From positions 7,803,500 to 7,867,499 of the forward strand of contig CM055835.1 in assembly GCA_029582265.1 (NCBI GenBank): DNA of 64,000 nt, written 5' to 3'. The position numbers and the translations under genes were made by a program. How positions within the stretch are numbered: position 1 is the first letter of the stretch; every line of letters starts with the position of its first letter. Positions 12,196 to 23,990 of the stretch are shown in pieces. The notes beneath the pieces are model-generated. The model ran no database searches. It was not told where the DNA came from and was given only the letters and a program-made list of their open reading frames with translations. This DNA comes from Zoroaster sp. YZ-2022. Lineage: Eukaryota; Echinodermata; Asteroidea; Forcipulatida; Zoroasteridae.

Positions 12196-14957
12196 CACCG
12201 ATCATAGGCTCCCTATTCTTTTCAGGTTCTTAAAAAAACATAACTGTGCTAACAAGTCCATTGGTTTAGGGTTAATAATTAACGTCAAACTTCATGAAAT
12301 AACTGCACTCAAAACAATAGCGGTCATTCAGAAATGTTTACACAATTTTTTCGGACAGCAACTTTTTCTCAATTTAACGACAATTCTTTTGTTGTCTAAT
12401 ATGAAAGCACTTTGGATGAAAACATCAGTATGATTGATACGTATACCAACTTTACACCATGATAATTTTTAGACAATAATTCAATTTGAAAATCTATCTG
12501 GTAATTACCAATGTTTTCTACCTTCCCAGATGATCAAATTAACAAATACATATCTAGGAATTTACACGATGTAAAGGTGGTATCATTTAGTCATATTGAA
12601 ACATTTATTTTGCATCTGAAGTGCTTTCGTCTTAGTTTCTTTCTGTACTCGAACTGAAATCCGTCCCTGGTTAACCCGGACTAGATCTCCTTGTGAATCA
12701 TGGACTGAAATACTCGGATTAAAATCTCTTGATCGGACCGTGCAATCCCTGCCAGCAAGCTTGTGCTATGGTCGCCCAAGCATGGTCAAACAACAAGATG
12801 TAAATCATGCATGTCATACATAGACAAGTGACTTAAACACACCAACCTCATTACAACAAAAGAACTGTCAACCTTCATGATGGATATAAGGGAGTGCAAT
12901 AGCCGGTGACATCACTACCCGAAGATACCACTCAACACAAGATGATCCAGTCCAATCAGAGTGAAATCAGTACTAAACACGATACATTTGCAGTCGGCAA
13001 ACCCATACTTTAGCTTTGCTTATTCTGGACCAACCCTTGTTCTAGTTCCTTTGATGCTCCATTTGCCGACTGAGACTCTAAATGCCGACTGAGAATTTTT
13101 TGGGGGGTTGTCACACCCCCAACACCCCCCCCCCTCGCTACGGCCCTGCCTAGTACTATCCAGTCCAGTCGGACGGAAATCAAACCAGACTCTATCACCT
13201 GCTACAAATTTTCACAGATTATTTATACATTTATTTGGTGAAATTTAGAGGGCTGAAATGCTCTTACGTTTCCAAATACTAATGTTGTACCTCCCTTCCG
13301 ACTGCATTGTATCGCTACACAAAAGCAATTTGTATCTTTTGGTTGAGGGAATGTGATGTATAACCTAACTCAATGCATTTCTATTAAATGTTACATGTAT
13401 GTTTGCATTTACTGTTCGAAACTGAGCGAGAACCAGTAACCTAGTAACAGTCATCTATATACTCAATCAAGATTGGCCAGGTTGGTGCATGTATTCAAGA
13501 TATACACAGAACATATCACAGTATATCATGCGCGTCACCAGGCCAATCCATTTCTAGAATCATTTTTTTGTTAACTCTAAACCATATTTTGGAACACCCC
13601 CCCCAAAAAAAATTAAAACTTCGCAGAGCTTTAGAGGGTTGCGCCCAAACATTTAGGAAAACGAATCCCCTGAGTTTTTCTTCTGGTGACAGGCATGTAT
13701 TTAATTGCAATAATAAATTAGAAACAATGATTGATAATGAAGAGTTTACAAGTATTAAGATATAAAAAGTCATAATAATGAATAATGAATTTTAAAAAGT
13801 AATTATAATATATAATACATTTTCGTCTTGTCTTAGGAATTGTATCATGGTATAAACCTAAGGGAATTTTTTTTTTAGAGATATGGGCATTTTAAAACTG
13901 CCATGGTAGTAGCCAATGAATTTATTTATTTTCACTATATTTCATTTAATCTCTGCATTGGGACATAAAATAAATAGTATAGTGTTGATGAGTTTGTTAA
14001 ATTCAACCTGCTTTAATTTGTGTCATTTAAATCATTTGGATATTATTTCTGATGGCAGATCACCCGCCTTATTTAATTGTTCAAATTTTTAAGAATGAAG
14101 ATAATTTTATATGACTGAGGTTGAACTCATTCGTTGAACATACACTAGTGTTTTCTGTATTGCTTCATAATCCTTTGTTAATGTCTAATTCAACTAATGC
14201 ATACAAATATGGATCACAATGTAATGAAAGATGTCGCCGTATATACATTGACAAATGCTCATACAATTTGTATATGATCTACAGAGAGATGGACAATGAA
14301 TGAGTGACTCTCCCCATCAATTATAAATAGGTCACTGGTTGAGATGATTAGTATTGCCCATCAATATCAGTACATTTTGATAAAATATACGATGCAGAAT
14401 CCTAGCCAGGCAGACAGCCATTGGAAATAGAATATTGATTGTGCTGATGGAGGCAAATACCAAACCAGGTCATAGCCTTGTCCTTATGGAAGAAGTCGAG
14501 TGTGGAAAACAATATCAATGTTGATGATTTATTTAGTTCAATTAAAACTGAATGTGTAATATCATCCCAAGTGTGCGTCCAAGGACCCATTCCGTTTCGC
14601 TTCTCTAACACGTTTCGGAAATTGTGTACAGTGCTTGACGACTACGCCGCTAGGGATGTTTTGTACAGAGTTCCATGTATATGCAAATCCAATAACGTTA
14701 ATTATTTATGCGCATATTATAGAACACGAAGCTAATGGAAGCATGCTGTTTTTATTTAAAATGCGAGTGCTTTGCAATAAGTCTTTGCAATAAGTTTTTA
14801 AATTATAAATAAATCAAAGTATTTTACTTTGTGTTTCAAGAAGTATAACATTGGCATTGACTTGGCCTGAGTAGAAATTGATCGCTGATAATTTCATTTG
14901 CCATCCCTCCCTCTCCCTCCCCTCCTTAACGCACTCAAATACCACGCCCCCTCCTTG
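12196..14957. other. Non-coding stretch with decayed repeats
   Basis: No gene is seen. Near 12,470-12,535 one end of the TTAA family is recognisable (GGTAATTACCAATGTT followed by TACCTTCCC). Around 13,060-13,150 a G/C-rich piece resembles an interspersed repeat common in marine invertebrates. Direct ATCCAGTCCA repeats at about 12,942 and 13,158 may bracket an insertion. Confidence 0.45.
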
Positions 14958-15172
14958 ATATTTGCTTACAATGTTCTCATTGTACCGACTCCAGCGAATA
15001 TTCGCTTATAATGTTCTCGTTGTACCCGGAATCCAATTAATATTCGCTCACAATATTCCCGTTTTACCGAATCCAATGAATATTCGCTTACCACTTCCCG
15101 TTTTACCGAATCCAATGAATATTCGCTTACCACGTTCCCGTTCAACCAATCCAAATGAATACTCGCTTGCGA
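14958..15172. repeat. Diverged tandem repeat, about 41-44 bp unit, five copies
   Basis: Units share ATATTCGCTTA followed by an imperfect TTCCCGTTTTACCGA and ATCCAATGA. Divergence between copies is much higher than in the satellites at 0.2, 39 and 62 kb, so this array is older or no longer homogenised. Confidence 0.85.
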
Positions 15173-15879
15173 TAACACATTTCTTGGAGTAATTTAATAA
15201 TGTAAACTTACTTATTTGGGAAGGTGTTTCACATGTCCTTTGCTTTATTCTCTCATACAATTGTGATTGCGTGTTTTAAAGTTACGGTACCGTTAGTAAT
15301 CTTTGCATTTTGAGACGGAGCACTTATCGGCACTAAGCCAATCTTCGTGGTCGGGGATCGATACCAGCGGCTAATATCCAGAATTGAATCAAGCAATTCA
15401 AAGTGCAATCTGTGAAGTGCCTGAAGCTACCATCCATTGCCGCCTTCTCCATGCTCTAGATGGATATGAACAGGTCTCAGCATGACATTAGCAGCAAGAT
15501 TAACCATCAAAATCTACCCTTTGGCTAATTTGTTGTCCTTTTAGATGTCAGTGGTCCATCCAGGTCAATAGATCTTAACTTTTTTGACTAGAGTGCAGCT
15601 CTTTCTTAGGGGTCATACATATACGGCAGCATTATTGCAAGATCACGCGCTCCTTCCAGGAAGCCGGTGCCTGTTCGGTGATCGTAATGAAACACCATTA
15701 GTGAAATCCAACTTAAGAGAAGCATCCGAAATTTAGTTGTCTAGCTTATTTGAAGCATACTTTGTCTTGAACACACGAAAGTTCCGCTTCAGTCAATATT
15801 AGTTTTTATACTAACAAACATACATAAAGTTTTAGGCAATTGGTAATGTTGGTAAAACATTTTCTTCAAGTTTGCCTAG

Positions 15880-15963
15880 TTTATGATATACATAACTTGG
15901 TTTATGATATACATAACTTGGTTTATGATATACATAACTTGGTTTATGATATACATAACTTGG
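15880..15963. repeat. 21-bp minisatellite, four perfect copies
   Basis: TTTATGATATACATAACTTG plus one base, repeated four times without change. Confidence 0.95.
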
Positions 15964-16189
15964 CGAAATAATAGTAAAATGCATGCATAAACATTTTTCG
16001 TATTAATTTTAAGGTAAATTGTTTATGATATCAATTGCAAGACGTAGAGTCAGCTGGGAATTTATTTTACTCCCAATATAACATTTTAAGGGAATGTTTG
16101 ATACCATCATCAACTTTTCACTACGTAAGTTTCATGCAAAACTGTGAAAACTATGATAGTTAAAAGAATGCCATTAAGCCAACAAAATT

Positions 16190-16395
16190 CTCCGGTTTGT
16201 GTTCATAGGTCGGCTTTAAAATCGGTGCGGTGACGCGCTTTTTTTTGCCAACGTGATACATGTATACGCGGTTATTGGAACCAGACCAAATTTCCCATAC
16301 ACAAAGTATGGTGGCTAAGAGAGGCCACACAAATTGGGCAAACGTTCATATCCCTATGTGAAAAGGTCAGCACGGCAGAATTCCAATCGATGCAG
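16190..16395. mobile_element. Truncated copy of the 16.7-kb repeat element
   Basis: From CTCCGGTTTGTGTTCATAGG through TATGGTGGCTAAGAGAGGCC to CAGCACGGCAGAA it matches 16,705-16,940 closely. The match stops at a simple AAAC/AAAT repeat, so the right part is missing or replaced. Confidence 0.75.
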
Positions 16396-16475
16396 CAAAA
16401 ACAAACAAACAAACAAACAAACAAACAAACAAACACCCCCCCCAAATAAATAAAATAAATAAATAAATAAATAAA
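16396..16475. repeat. Compound microsatellite (AAAC)n-C8-(AAAT)n
   Basis: About nine AAAC units, a C run and about eight AAAT units lie at the broken edge of the repeat copy. Confidence 0.95.
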
Positions 16476-16693
16476 TATGCCGACGTGCGGGTATAATGAC
16501 GACTTTCTGAACTTTGTAGAGGGCGCTAACACATTGCTAATGGGATGATTTCCTTCGGTTTGTTTATAATTTATACTATGAAACGGAAAGAAAATATCGC
16601 CCTCATGCGCCGAAAGGTGCCAATAATATTTCTAGAAATCTCATTGGATAACTCTAATTGGTAACACTGTTATGTAATTGCGAGTTCCTTTTA

Positions 16694-16999
16694 GGCCCCC
16701 AAAAAGTCTCCGGTTTCTGGTCATCGGTCGGCTTCAAAATCGGTGCAGTGACGCGCTTTTATTTTTTATTTTATTTTTTTGCCAACAGGGAAATACGTGA
16801 TACATAATAAGCGGGGACCAAATTTCCCATATACAAAGTATGGTGGCTAAGAGAGGCCTCACAAATCGGGCAAACGTTTATACACTTAGGTGAAAAAGTC
16901 GTTTAAAGCTCAGCACGGCAGAAATCCAAGCGATCCAGCAATTTTGGCTGCAATTGGACATCGTTTCATAGAGGGAAAAAACAGAGACTTTTTTTGGCC
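16694..16999. mobile_element. Short DNA element with inverted ends
   Basis: The left end GGCCCCCAAAAAGTCTC is answered at the right by GAGACTTTTTTTGGCC, giving about 16-bp imperfect terminal inverted repeats around some 305 bp. A second, truncated copy lies 500 bp upstream. No target duplication is clear and there is no coding capacity. Confidence 0.6.
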
Positions 17000-17014
17000 T
17001 CAGTTTCCAGAACT

Positions 17015-17113
17015 TTCTTTCAGTAACTAAACTTTCTTTCAGTAACTAAACTTGCTTTCAGTAACTAAACTTGCTTTCAGTAACTAAACTTGCTTTCAGT
17101 AGCTATTAACTTG
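17015..17113. repeat. 19-bp minisatellite, about five copies
   Basis: Unit CTTTCAGTAACTAAACTTG with one or two substitutions among copies; the last copy is diverged. Confidence 0.9.
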
Positions 17114-18168
17114 CGTGGGAAAATTTGTTGAACTTTCGTTCCATAATGAAACGTGCGTGTAGAAGTTTCTGTAATGTGTACAAATAGCTTTTGTGAGAAA
17201 GCTTAATTGTACACACAAGTTAAGATTTAACTAGAAGGATGATTTTTGTATCAAAGTGGGACACATTCGGTATAGCAGAGGATTAGAAGGGATTAGAAGT
17301 GCATGTTGTAAGACGTGTGAAGAAGGTGTGTGGCTCTTCGTTCACGGAACAGCAGATAACGTGTCGCCGTGCGTCAGATCATTGGACATTTCCAGCGAAC
17401 CGTGAGTTTTATGGCGAGTCGTCCAGGAGTTTTAACTTCACGTTAAGCTGTACAAAATACAGTTTGAAGTCCACGAAAAGACTATTATTATTGAAGTGAA
17501 CTGGACAGTTTTAGTGATTCCTATGTATATTTGGAAATCACCTTTTGGAAATCACCATTATCGCCAATTGAATTCATCAAGCTAGTCAAGAATAGACAGC
17601 CTCTGAATGCGTAAAAATCGCCGGCCAGAGAAAAGGGGACTGCCGTTGGATGGTGTAAGCCACTTGAAGTTGTAAGCCACTTTTAATAACTGTAATTTTT
17701 GATAGTTTACGATCATTGTATAAAGCTTGATTTAAACTCTGTAATAATCGCGTAAAGTTGATTACTCTATGTTAATTAAACCACTTGAATAATTGTTGCT
17801 GTTACAAATATCGAGTGTAACCGTGTTTGAGGTCTTTATTGCGTCTAGAAATTTCTAGAGTGCGCGGTATATAATCGCCAATTATGTCATTGTGAGAATT
17901 GCTGGCCGTAACAATGCCAACAACGTTGACACATTTTACACAAAATTGTTGACGGCAAATTTTAGCTCAACATGTTTTCTGTGAAAATATTGGATGCTTT
18001 TGACATTTGTTCTTTCTTCCCTTAGACTTCGCATTGAGCTAAAACTTGCACAATTTGGCTGTTAATTAATTAAAGGTACATTGACCAGCATTTCCAATGT
18101 TGGGTGCCGTCTCTCCTTTATGTTCAATACCATTATCAACTGTATTACTTATATACTTTCATCAAAGG

Positions 18169-18497
18169 CATTTACAGGAAAAATACAACATTGGTATTTG
18201 GTAATGTACGTTAATTTCAACACTTTAGATTTAAATATATAATAAAACGAACCTGTGAGCGTTTCATCACAGTATGTGTTCATCACGTTTTTGAGAAAAC
18301 GACGAAAAACTCCTACAGGTGTTTTAATATTTTACGTTTTTCAAAACATTGCAGAACAGCAATTTTTTGAAATTCGACATTTATATTTTTCTGTAAGATA
18401 CATAATGGGAAAGACTTATCAACTTAACACCAATTAGATAATAATTCGGTAACTTGATACAATTTGGTAATAACTAATGTTCTACCACCCCTTTAAG
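18169..18497. mobile_element. TTAA-family MITE
   Basis: The left end reads ACAGGAAAAATACAACATTGG and the right end GGTAATAACTAATGTTCTACC, closing with CCCCTTTAA. A right end of a further copy lies just upstream, at about 18,095-18,122, so two members are adjacent. Confidence 0.5.
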
Positions 18498-19332
18498 GGA
18501 AACTATGTAGTATAGAATGCATAGAATGTGAAAATACATAGACTGACTTCTGCACATTGTAGAGGGCGCTGTGACCAAAACTTGCACTGACGAGCTGCCG
18601 TATACATGAATAACTAGTGTATCAATATGAATAGTCTCGCTCTCTTAAAACGTTTACAAAAAAACTTAAAATTAAGTTGCTCAATGATGCTATTTAATTG
18701 ACTTATTACTTGGTCTGATCTCCTGCCAATGTTATTGTTCAATGTAGTCTTCTGTATTTGTCCAGTAACTTTGTCATTTTGTAATTAAGGGGAGGGGTGG
18801 GGGTAGGGAAAGGAATAAAAGCCCCGGCTTCTTCTTTTCCTCAATGTTGACAAGTTTTTCTCTTATAATATTAGTCTTTTCATGTTACTAATTTTGTCTT
18901 TGCATATTGTAGGACCTCGTGATATTGTGTAATTATTTGTAACAACATTCTTGTTGTCAACATTGGAATATGTGTTAATAAATGAATGAATGCTGTACCA
19001 TCTCTCATTTTAAAAAAATTAAAAAAATTAAAAATAAAAATAAAATAAATAAAAAAGTGTTGACAACATCTATGGCAGAGAACTCAGCGTGTGTATGTAC
19101 AGTGTGAGAAATTGAACTTTTCTCAGAAACGTGTCAGAAACATAATAATTATGTTGTTTTCTATAGGCTTACATTACTCGTTATACCTTTAACCATACAA
19201 TAGTCCTATTCATTATTCAGGCTCATGTACAAGGATGGGAAGTTCCAGTCAATGGATATTAAACAGCGCCATCAATTGGTTGACGATGGAGAATGAAGAC
19301 CAGGAAGATACCGGGTGTGTGGCTGCCACGCG

Positions 19333-19450
19333 AGCCTCGAAGCGTGACGTCAGATCTTCAGCACAACGTATCCAATGAAATCCATTGAATGGTACGCCCG
19401 AAGCCTGTGTCTGTCTAAGATCTGACGATCTGACGTCACGCTTTGAGGCT
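19333..19450. repeat. Inverted repeat, 24-25 bp arms
   Basis: AGCCTCGAAGCGTGACGTCA followed by GATCT at 19,333-19,357 is answered by its complement at 19,427-19,450, with two mismatches. The arms are about 70 bp apart. The core TGACGTCA is itself palindromic. Probably part of a foldback element whose outer limits I cannot place. Confidence 0.7.
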
Positions 19451-19702
19451 TGTGAAAGACGCCAGATACTGACCTCAATTAGTTTTGAGGTACGTCGTGA
19501 AATCCCTTGAATGGTACGATTGGAGCCTGTCTCTATTTATTTTTTTGGAGAATACTAATTTTTATTGTTGTACCTTCCCTCGCCGAACGTGTGTAGTAGC
19601 TGGTCTGATATTCTCCTTACACATTGTCTAGTTCTTTTCCGTGATTTAAGCAACGATGATTGGTCATTGCGATAGCAATCCAATCTGTCGGACAGTACAG
19701 AT

Positions 19703-20157
19703 TGACCCTAACATACCTAATGACAACTGTTGCTCCCCGCCATTGACCCTAACATACCTAATGACAACTGTTGCTCCCCGCCATTGACCCTAACATACCT
19801 AATGACCAGTGGCGGACCGTCAGGGGGGGCTGGGGGGGCAGCCGTCCCCCGGCCCGGAGGGGGGGCCCGGTCCCCCCTCCCCAAAGACTTTTTTTTTTTT
19901 TTTTTTAACATTCTGGGGGAGGGGGGTGGGGGGACCGGGCCCGAGCTGGAACTTACACAAATCAACCGGGCCCTTTCTTTATTTTGAGCTCCCCTGAAAA
20001 CATGAAGTGTAATCATGACGGGTCTCTCGGAAATCACGTGTGGTTAGGGAATGATGCCTGGGGGGGGGGGGGGCCGACCGTGCGCTCTGCCCCCCGGCCC
20101 GGCGGTAACTTGTTCCGCTACTGCTAATGACAACTGTTGCTCCCCGCCATTGACCGT
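19703..20157. repeat. 41-bp tandem repeat, three copies, third split by a MITE
   Basis: Units start TTGACCCTAACATACCTAAT at 19,703, 19,744 and 19,785. The third unit is cut after CTAATGAC at 19,806 by an inserted element and continues at 20,132 with AACTGTTGCTCCCCGCCA. Confidence 0.93.
19807..20123. mobile_element. hAT-like MITE with 8-bp target duplication
   Basis: It starts CAGTGGCGGA and ends TCCGCTACTG, imperfect inverted ends of the hAT type. CTAATGAC flanks it on both sides (19,799-19,806 and 20,124-20,131), an exact 8-bp duplication created from the third unit of the 41-bp repeat. The interior is G/C-rich with T and G homopolymers. The overlapping open frames here are artefacts of this composition. 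Confidence 0.88.
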
Positions 20158-20159
20158 CC

Positions 20160-21390
20160 CTGGTCAAGCTTTCTGAGGTTGGGTTAACAAAAATCATACT
20201 AGCTCATCGTGCAACCCTTCCTGCATGGTAAATGACTAGGTTCTTACATCCGACACTATGTATCTACATTTGAGTAATATGGAAAAAGCCAGTCGCCAGT
20301 CCGGTAATTAACTTTAAAAATTATATTGAACTTGACCAAGTCTTGAGCCAGACGTTTTTGTGAATGTGTTCACATCGTGCTGTACAAGCGAATTGAGCAG
20401 TTTGAATAGATTTTTCATACTGTCATGGTGTAAGAATAGATATGTACGAGTTTTCAGAGTTGATAAGGGTATAGATAGGGACTATTGCCAAATCTAGATT
20501 GGTGTATTATTAGTGTCCAAACACGACATTACCAACAAAAAACCTGATAATATCCAAAATTCTAAGCCTTAATGGTTAAATATGCTGGATGAGAGAGCAA
20601 TGAAGGATATTCCTAGGATAAACGTGGTTGAATTTACAAAATGGCCATATGTATTTTTAATTGAAAATACCGTCGTAAGTGAAACATACCGAGAGTTGCG
20701 ACTTACTCGGTTTACAATGATTAGAACGATATAGCGCCCTCCAGCAATGGATTGTATGAGAGCACTAGTCACATGCCCAACCCAAACGTGATGGTTTATT
20801 CCGATTTTTGAGAGCTTTGGTTAAACATTTTCCTTAATTGACTACTTACTGGGTTAAAGTTATTGGAATGTATTTACAATGGTCAAAGGCATTATAGTCA
20901 TTATTCTATTATTTATGATCATCCACGCTACTTTGCTACTTCTGCCATAAGATGTTGTGAGAGCCGTATGCGGTACTATTGGGTAGGTATGAGCGAAAAA
21001 TGATATGTACCATCACCAGAGGGCACTATGTCAAAATATCAACGTTTGGATGATTCTTTTTGTCATTTTACCCTGTAGCCTACGTTTCTTCAACAGTTTG
21101 TACACACACTTAAGAATGGTTGTATTTGGAAGTGGTGGATTTCCCTGAGTAACAATTGCTCTTTTGAGAAAACTTCAAGCATGACAGAATCACAGAACTT
21201 AGCGAAATTGCGACATAAATTAAAACATGAAGTCATTACGAATGCATGTTCAGTATATTCTATGCGTGTTATCTTTGAATTAATATTGTTTGTGAAATTT
21301 GTAGCTTTGCATGATGAAAAGGATAAGTAAAGTCTCGATTGTTTGCAGTCACACCATGTGAAACTTCTCTTTTGAGTAGTAATTAGTAAG
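20160..21390. other. Non-coding stretch
   Basis: No gene, repeat array or mobile-element end is recognised up to the border of the DIRS-like element. Confidence 0.5.
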
Positions 21391-21444
21391 CTATTTGCAT
21401 CACTGTGAACGTTGAGGGCGACTGACGATACTTCAGTCGCGATT
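21391..21444. repeat. Inverted terminal repeat (3' end of the DIRS-like element)
   Basis: Starts CTATTTGCATCACTGTGAAC and is identical, inverted, to 31,770-31,823 over all 54 bases. Confidence 0.95.
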
Positions 21445-21552
21445 ATGGCGGATCGGAGGATGAGGTAGGAGCGGAGACTGTGTCACGCACGAGGGGTCAC
21501 TAACTTAGTGCCCACCCTCCCCTTTTGAGTAGTCTGTTCAGGGGCTCCGGTT

Positions 21553-21657
21553 CCTCATCCTCCGATCCGCCATAATCGCGACAAGTATCGTCAGTCGCCC
21601 TCGAGAAGAATGCAGTGATGCAAATAGCTTACTATTTGCATCACTGCATTCTTCTCG
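21553..21657. repeat. Internal complementary region with 26-bp perfect palindrome arms
   Basis: Bases 21,602-21,627 and 21,632-21,657 are perfect inverted copies separated by CTTA. Each arm contains the terminal CAGTGATGCAAATAG of the element or its complement. Bases 21,553-21,601 are in turn an inverted copy of 21,413-21,465 inside and beyond the terminal repeat. In DIRS elements such a region is thought to template joining of the two ends when a DNA circle is made. The arms differ from the true ends beyond about 15 bases. Confidence 0.75.
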
Positions 21658-21944
21658 GGCTCTGGCTTCTACAATTGTTGAGGACTGGGTAGAAACGAAG
21701 CTTCGCTCCGCCTCCCGCCGGACCCCACACTTGCCCCCCCAGGGTAACCCTTCGACCCCTCCCGTATCTCAACCCACTTCTAAAGGCCTGGTGATCTGAT
21801 GCTGACTATTACAATAATGAACCACTTTCACCTGCCAAGCTCAGTTTAATTGATTTCATACTTTTTATATATTTGCCTAATTGATTTACTTGTTTGACTA
21901 TTTATTTTCTTTATCTACCATCTTTGTGCTCTAGACTTGAAAAC

Positions 21945-23225
21945 TCAACTAATCCGCAGGCCTGCTGATTCACAGGCGACATCTGGTGCTTGAAATGCTG
22001 CTTCCACTTTGAAGCCAGAATTTAACCGGCGATAGAATTCCCCGGCATGGTCCGAAGCCGAAGCCTGGCCACCTCCATCATCAGTGTATACTGCGTCCCG
22101 AAGCAATTGAACCGTACCGGAACGCCTTGTGACGCGTTCAACCTCCGTGTAGTGTTTGAAAGTTCGACGCGTAGCCCACCTACAATGGTCCATCACCTGC
22201 TGTTCCGACGCTCCTAAAACCCTCAGAGTGGTGGCAACTCCGGCCCTACTACCATGCGCCCTTAGGGCGCGGTCACTGGGATCCGAAGAAGCGGAGAAAT
22301 ACAGTTTTAGCCGATTGTTGGGATTGTTTCCAGTGAACGGCTTATTTGCCAAGAACCGTCGATCTGGTGTACATGGGCGAAAGAGATAACCTCCAGTCAA
22401 GTCAAATCCATGCACGCGTGTCATGGCGACCATACTATCAATTGCTCCAGCCGGATCCATCTCCCCCTCGTCTAACTTTGGTAGGATAATAAAAGAAGAG
22501 CCTCCCTCTCTCACTGTTTTGCCAATGGTGTGATTTAGCAGCAAATCCCTGCCATCAATCCTCGTCACCTCACATGTTTTTGCGCGGCCTAAGTCCGCCG
22601 CCCTATCCCCGGCCCACCAAAGAGAGAGAAAAAACGCCAGATCCCTGTGAAGAATGTAGTGCTTGATGAAACTTGGCTCCTCCGCTTCCACCAAACCCGC
22701 AATACGCCCCCGAATCTCACCAACCAACCATCGCATCTTGTCAGAAAATATTGGGACAGCTTGTCTAGGTGTGACGTGCGCCTCCGCTTGCTCCAATCGG
22801 ATGGCTTTTAAATATCTTTTGACCCGCTCTGATATGCATGGGTTTCCCTCCTTGGTTCTTGGGGTCCACGGCTGTCTACTGCCAAGCGAATTAAAGTGTG
22901 CTCTAAATTGCCCGATGTATGAATCCACCGTCCCCGCTGCCAGATAGCTTTGACACCCACATCCGTGGGATCCTTGTCTCCCTAGATTAGGACAACCCAC
23001 AACGTGCACTTGAGTCTTCCCTTTCGCATCTCGTTCTACTAAAAATTTTATAATATCCTCTGGAGTTGCTGTTTCCAGGCTGTAGCCATCGGTATAGTAA
23101 CCCGAATGATGATTATCCTTTAGAAATATATCGAAAGTGTTCACCAAACGGCTCTTTTGCTTGTTGTAGGGACGTTCGTCCAGTTTGCGGTTCAGCTCCA
23201 CCAGCCTGGTCTTCACTCTAGTCAG
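21945..23225 (-). CDS. Tyrosine recombinase of the DIRS-like element
   Basis: This enzyme would insert the element's circular DNA copy by site-specific strand exchange; it takes the place of a DDE integrase. In the 428-residue frame the catalytic set is visible: Arg210 in GDRAADL, His326-x-x-Arg329 in HGSR, Trp352 in HCRW and the nucleophile Tyr361 in KHYTE. An N-terminal DNA-binding region precedes it, with a Cys-rich segment at residues 80-93 (C, then H-G-C-G-C). The frame appears to begin at a splice acceptor, TTTTAATGCAG before CTGACT at 23,225, so the ATG overlapping that acceptor is probably not the true start. A candidate in-phase donor GGG/GTATCC lies in the hydrolase frame. The frame is intact to its stop. 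Confidence 0.85.
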   Translation of the reverse strand: MTRVKTRLVELNRKLDERPYNKQKSRLVNTFDIFLKDNHHSGYYTDGYSLETATPEDIIKFLVERDAKGKTQVHVVGCPNLGRQGSHGCGCQSYLAAGTVDSYIGQFRAHFNSLGSRQPWTPRTKEGNPCISERVKRYLKAIRLEQAEAHVTPRQAVPIFSDKMRWLVGEIRGRIAGLVEAEEPSFIKHYILHRDLAFFLSLWWAGDRAADLGRAKTCEVTRIDGRDLLLNHTIGKTVREGGSSFIILPKLDEGEMDPAGAIDSMVAMTRVHGFDLTGGYLFRPCTPDRRFLANKPFTGNNPNNRLKLYFSASSDPSDRALRAHGSRAGVATTLRVLGASEQQVMDHCRWATRRTFKHYTEVERVTRRSGTVQLLRDAVYTDDGGGQASASDHAGEFYRRLNSGFKVEAAFQAPDVACESAGLRIS

Positions 23226-23282
23226 CTGCATTAAAAGGAAAACGTGTCAAATGTAAAACCCCAACGGCAGATTAATCTCAAG

Positions 23283-23887
23283 TTAAGGTGATGAGACTAA
23301 AGGTTGCTCTGCCTCCGGATGTACGGATACCCCCACGCGTCCACCACAAATGGACCTTAGGCACATCTGCAAACGACGATGAAGTTTCAAGCTGCCCCCC
23401 ACTGTCAGATGCACCTGGTCTTTAAGGTCGTTCTGGTAAATGTGATCGTTCGACAGAAAATGCCAGCCGGAACCATCACATAGTTCCTTGAGTGTTGAAT
23501 TCAAAACGGCTATCTGGCGATTGACGACAAAGTTTCGTGTCTGGCAAATCCCTGACAGCACGAAATGAACCTCTGGATTTTGGACCCGTAACTGCCTGGA
23601 CGCGGCCTTGAAGACTACCAGTAGCTCCTCAGCTCCAGCCGTGCTTTTTGCCTTACTGATGTCATTAACACCGCCATGCAAAACAGCAACATCCAGCTTT
23701 TGTACTCGACATGACGATGCTAAGATCCTGCATAGAGCTGCCATCTTTGCCCCACCATATACATTTACCTCGACCTTTAGGAAGGACGGCCAAGCAAACT
23801 TGGTAATACCCTTGAACATGGAGTCCGACACTAGTAAGATTGACTTCTTATCGGTCATGGCACGCACCTCATAATGTAAGTTGGGCC
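23283..23887 (-). CDS. SGNH/GDSL-type hydrolase of the DIRS-like element
   Basis: An esterase-fold protein; its role in retrotransposition is unknown. Numbering within the open frame that starts at 23,999, block I is LLVSDSM with Ser60 as presumed nucleophile, block II is a YGG at 81-83, block III is GGVND with Asn112, and block V is DQVHL with Asp194 and His197. All four SGNH blocks are therefore present. Upstream, TATTTTCCCCCAG is a strong splice acceptor at 23,888. Joined to a GTCAGT donor at 23,990, it removes a 103-bp intron and keeps frame with the RNase H/methyltransferase segment. The hydrolase is therefore probably part of one polyprotein. Unspliced, the two frames overlap by 17 bp. 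Met48 at 23,858 is an alternative start. Confidence 0.8.
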
Positions 23888-23990
23888 CTGGGGGAAAATA
23901 ACAGCTGAACGCCCAGAGCTCAAACGGAAACCCCTCGGCGTTGGGCACATAACCCTGATGGGAGGGTAACCTCGAGGACTCCCTACTGAC

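Noticed and set aside
19717..20037. Proline/glycine-rich frames on both strands
   Set aside because: They come from G and C homopolymers inside the hAT-like MITE and the flanking 41-bp repeats.
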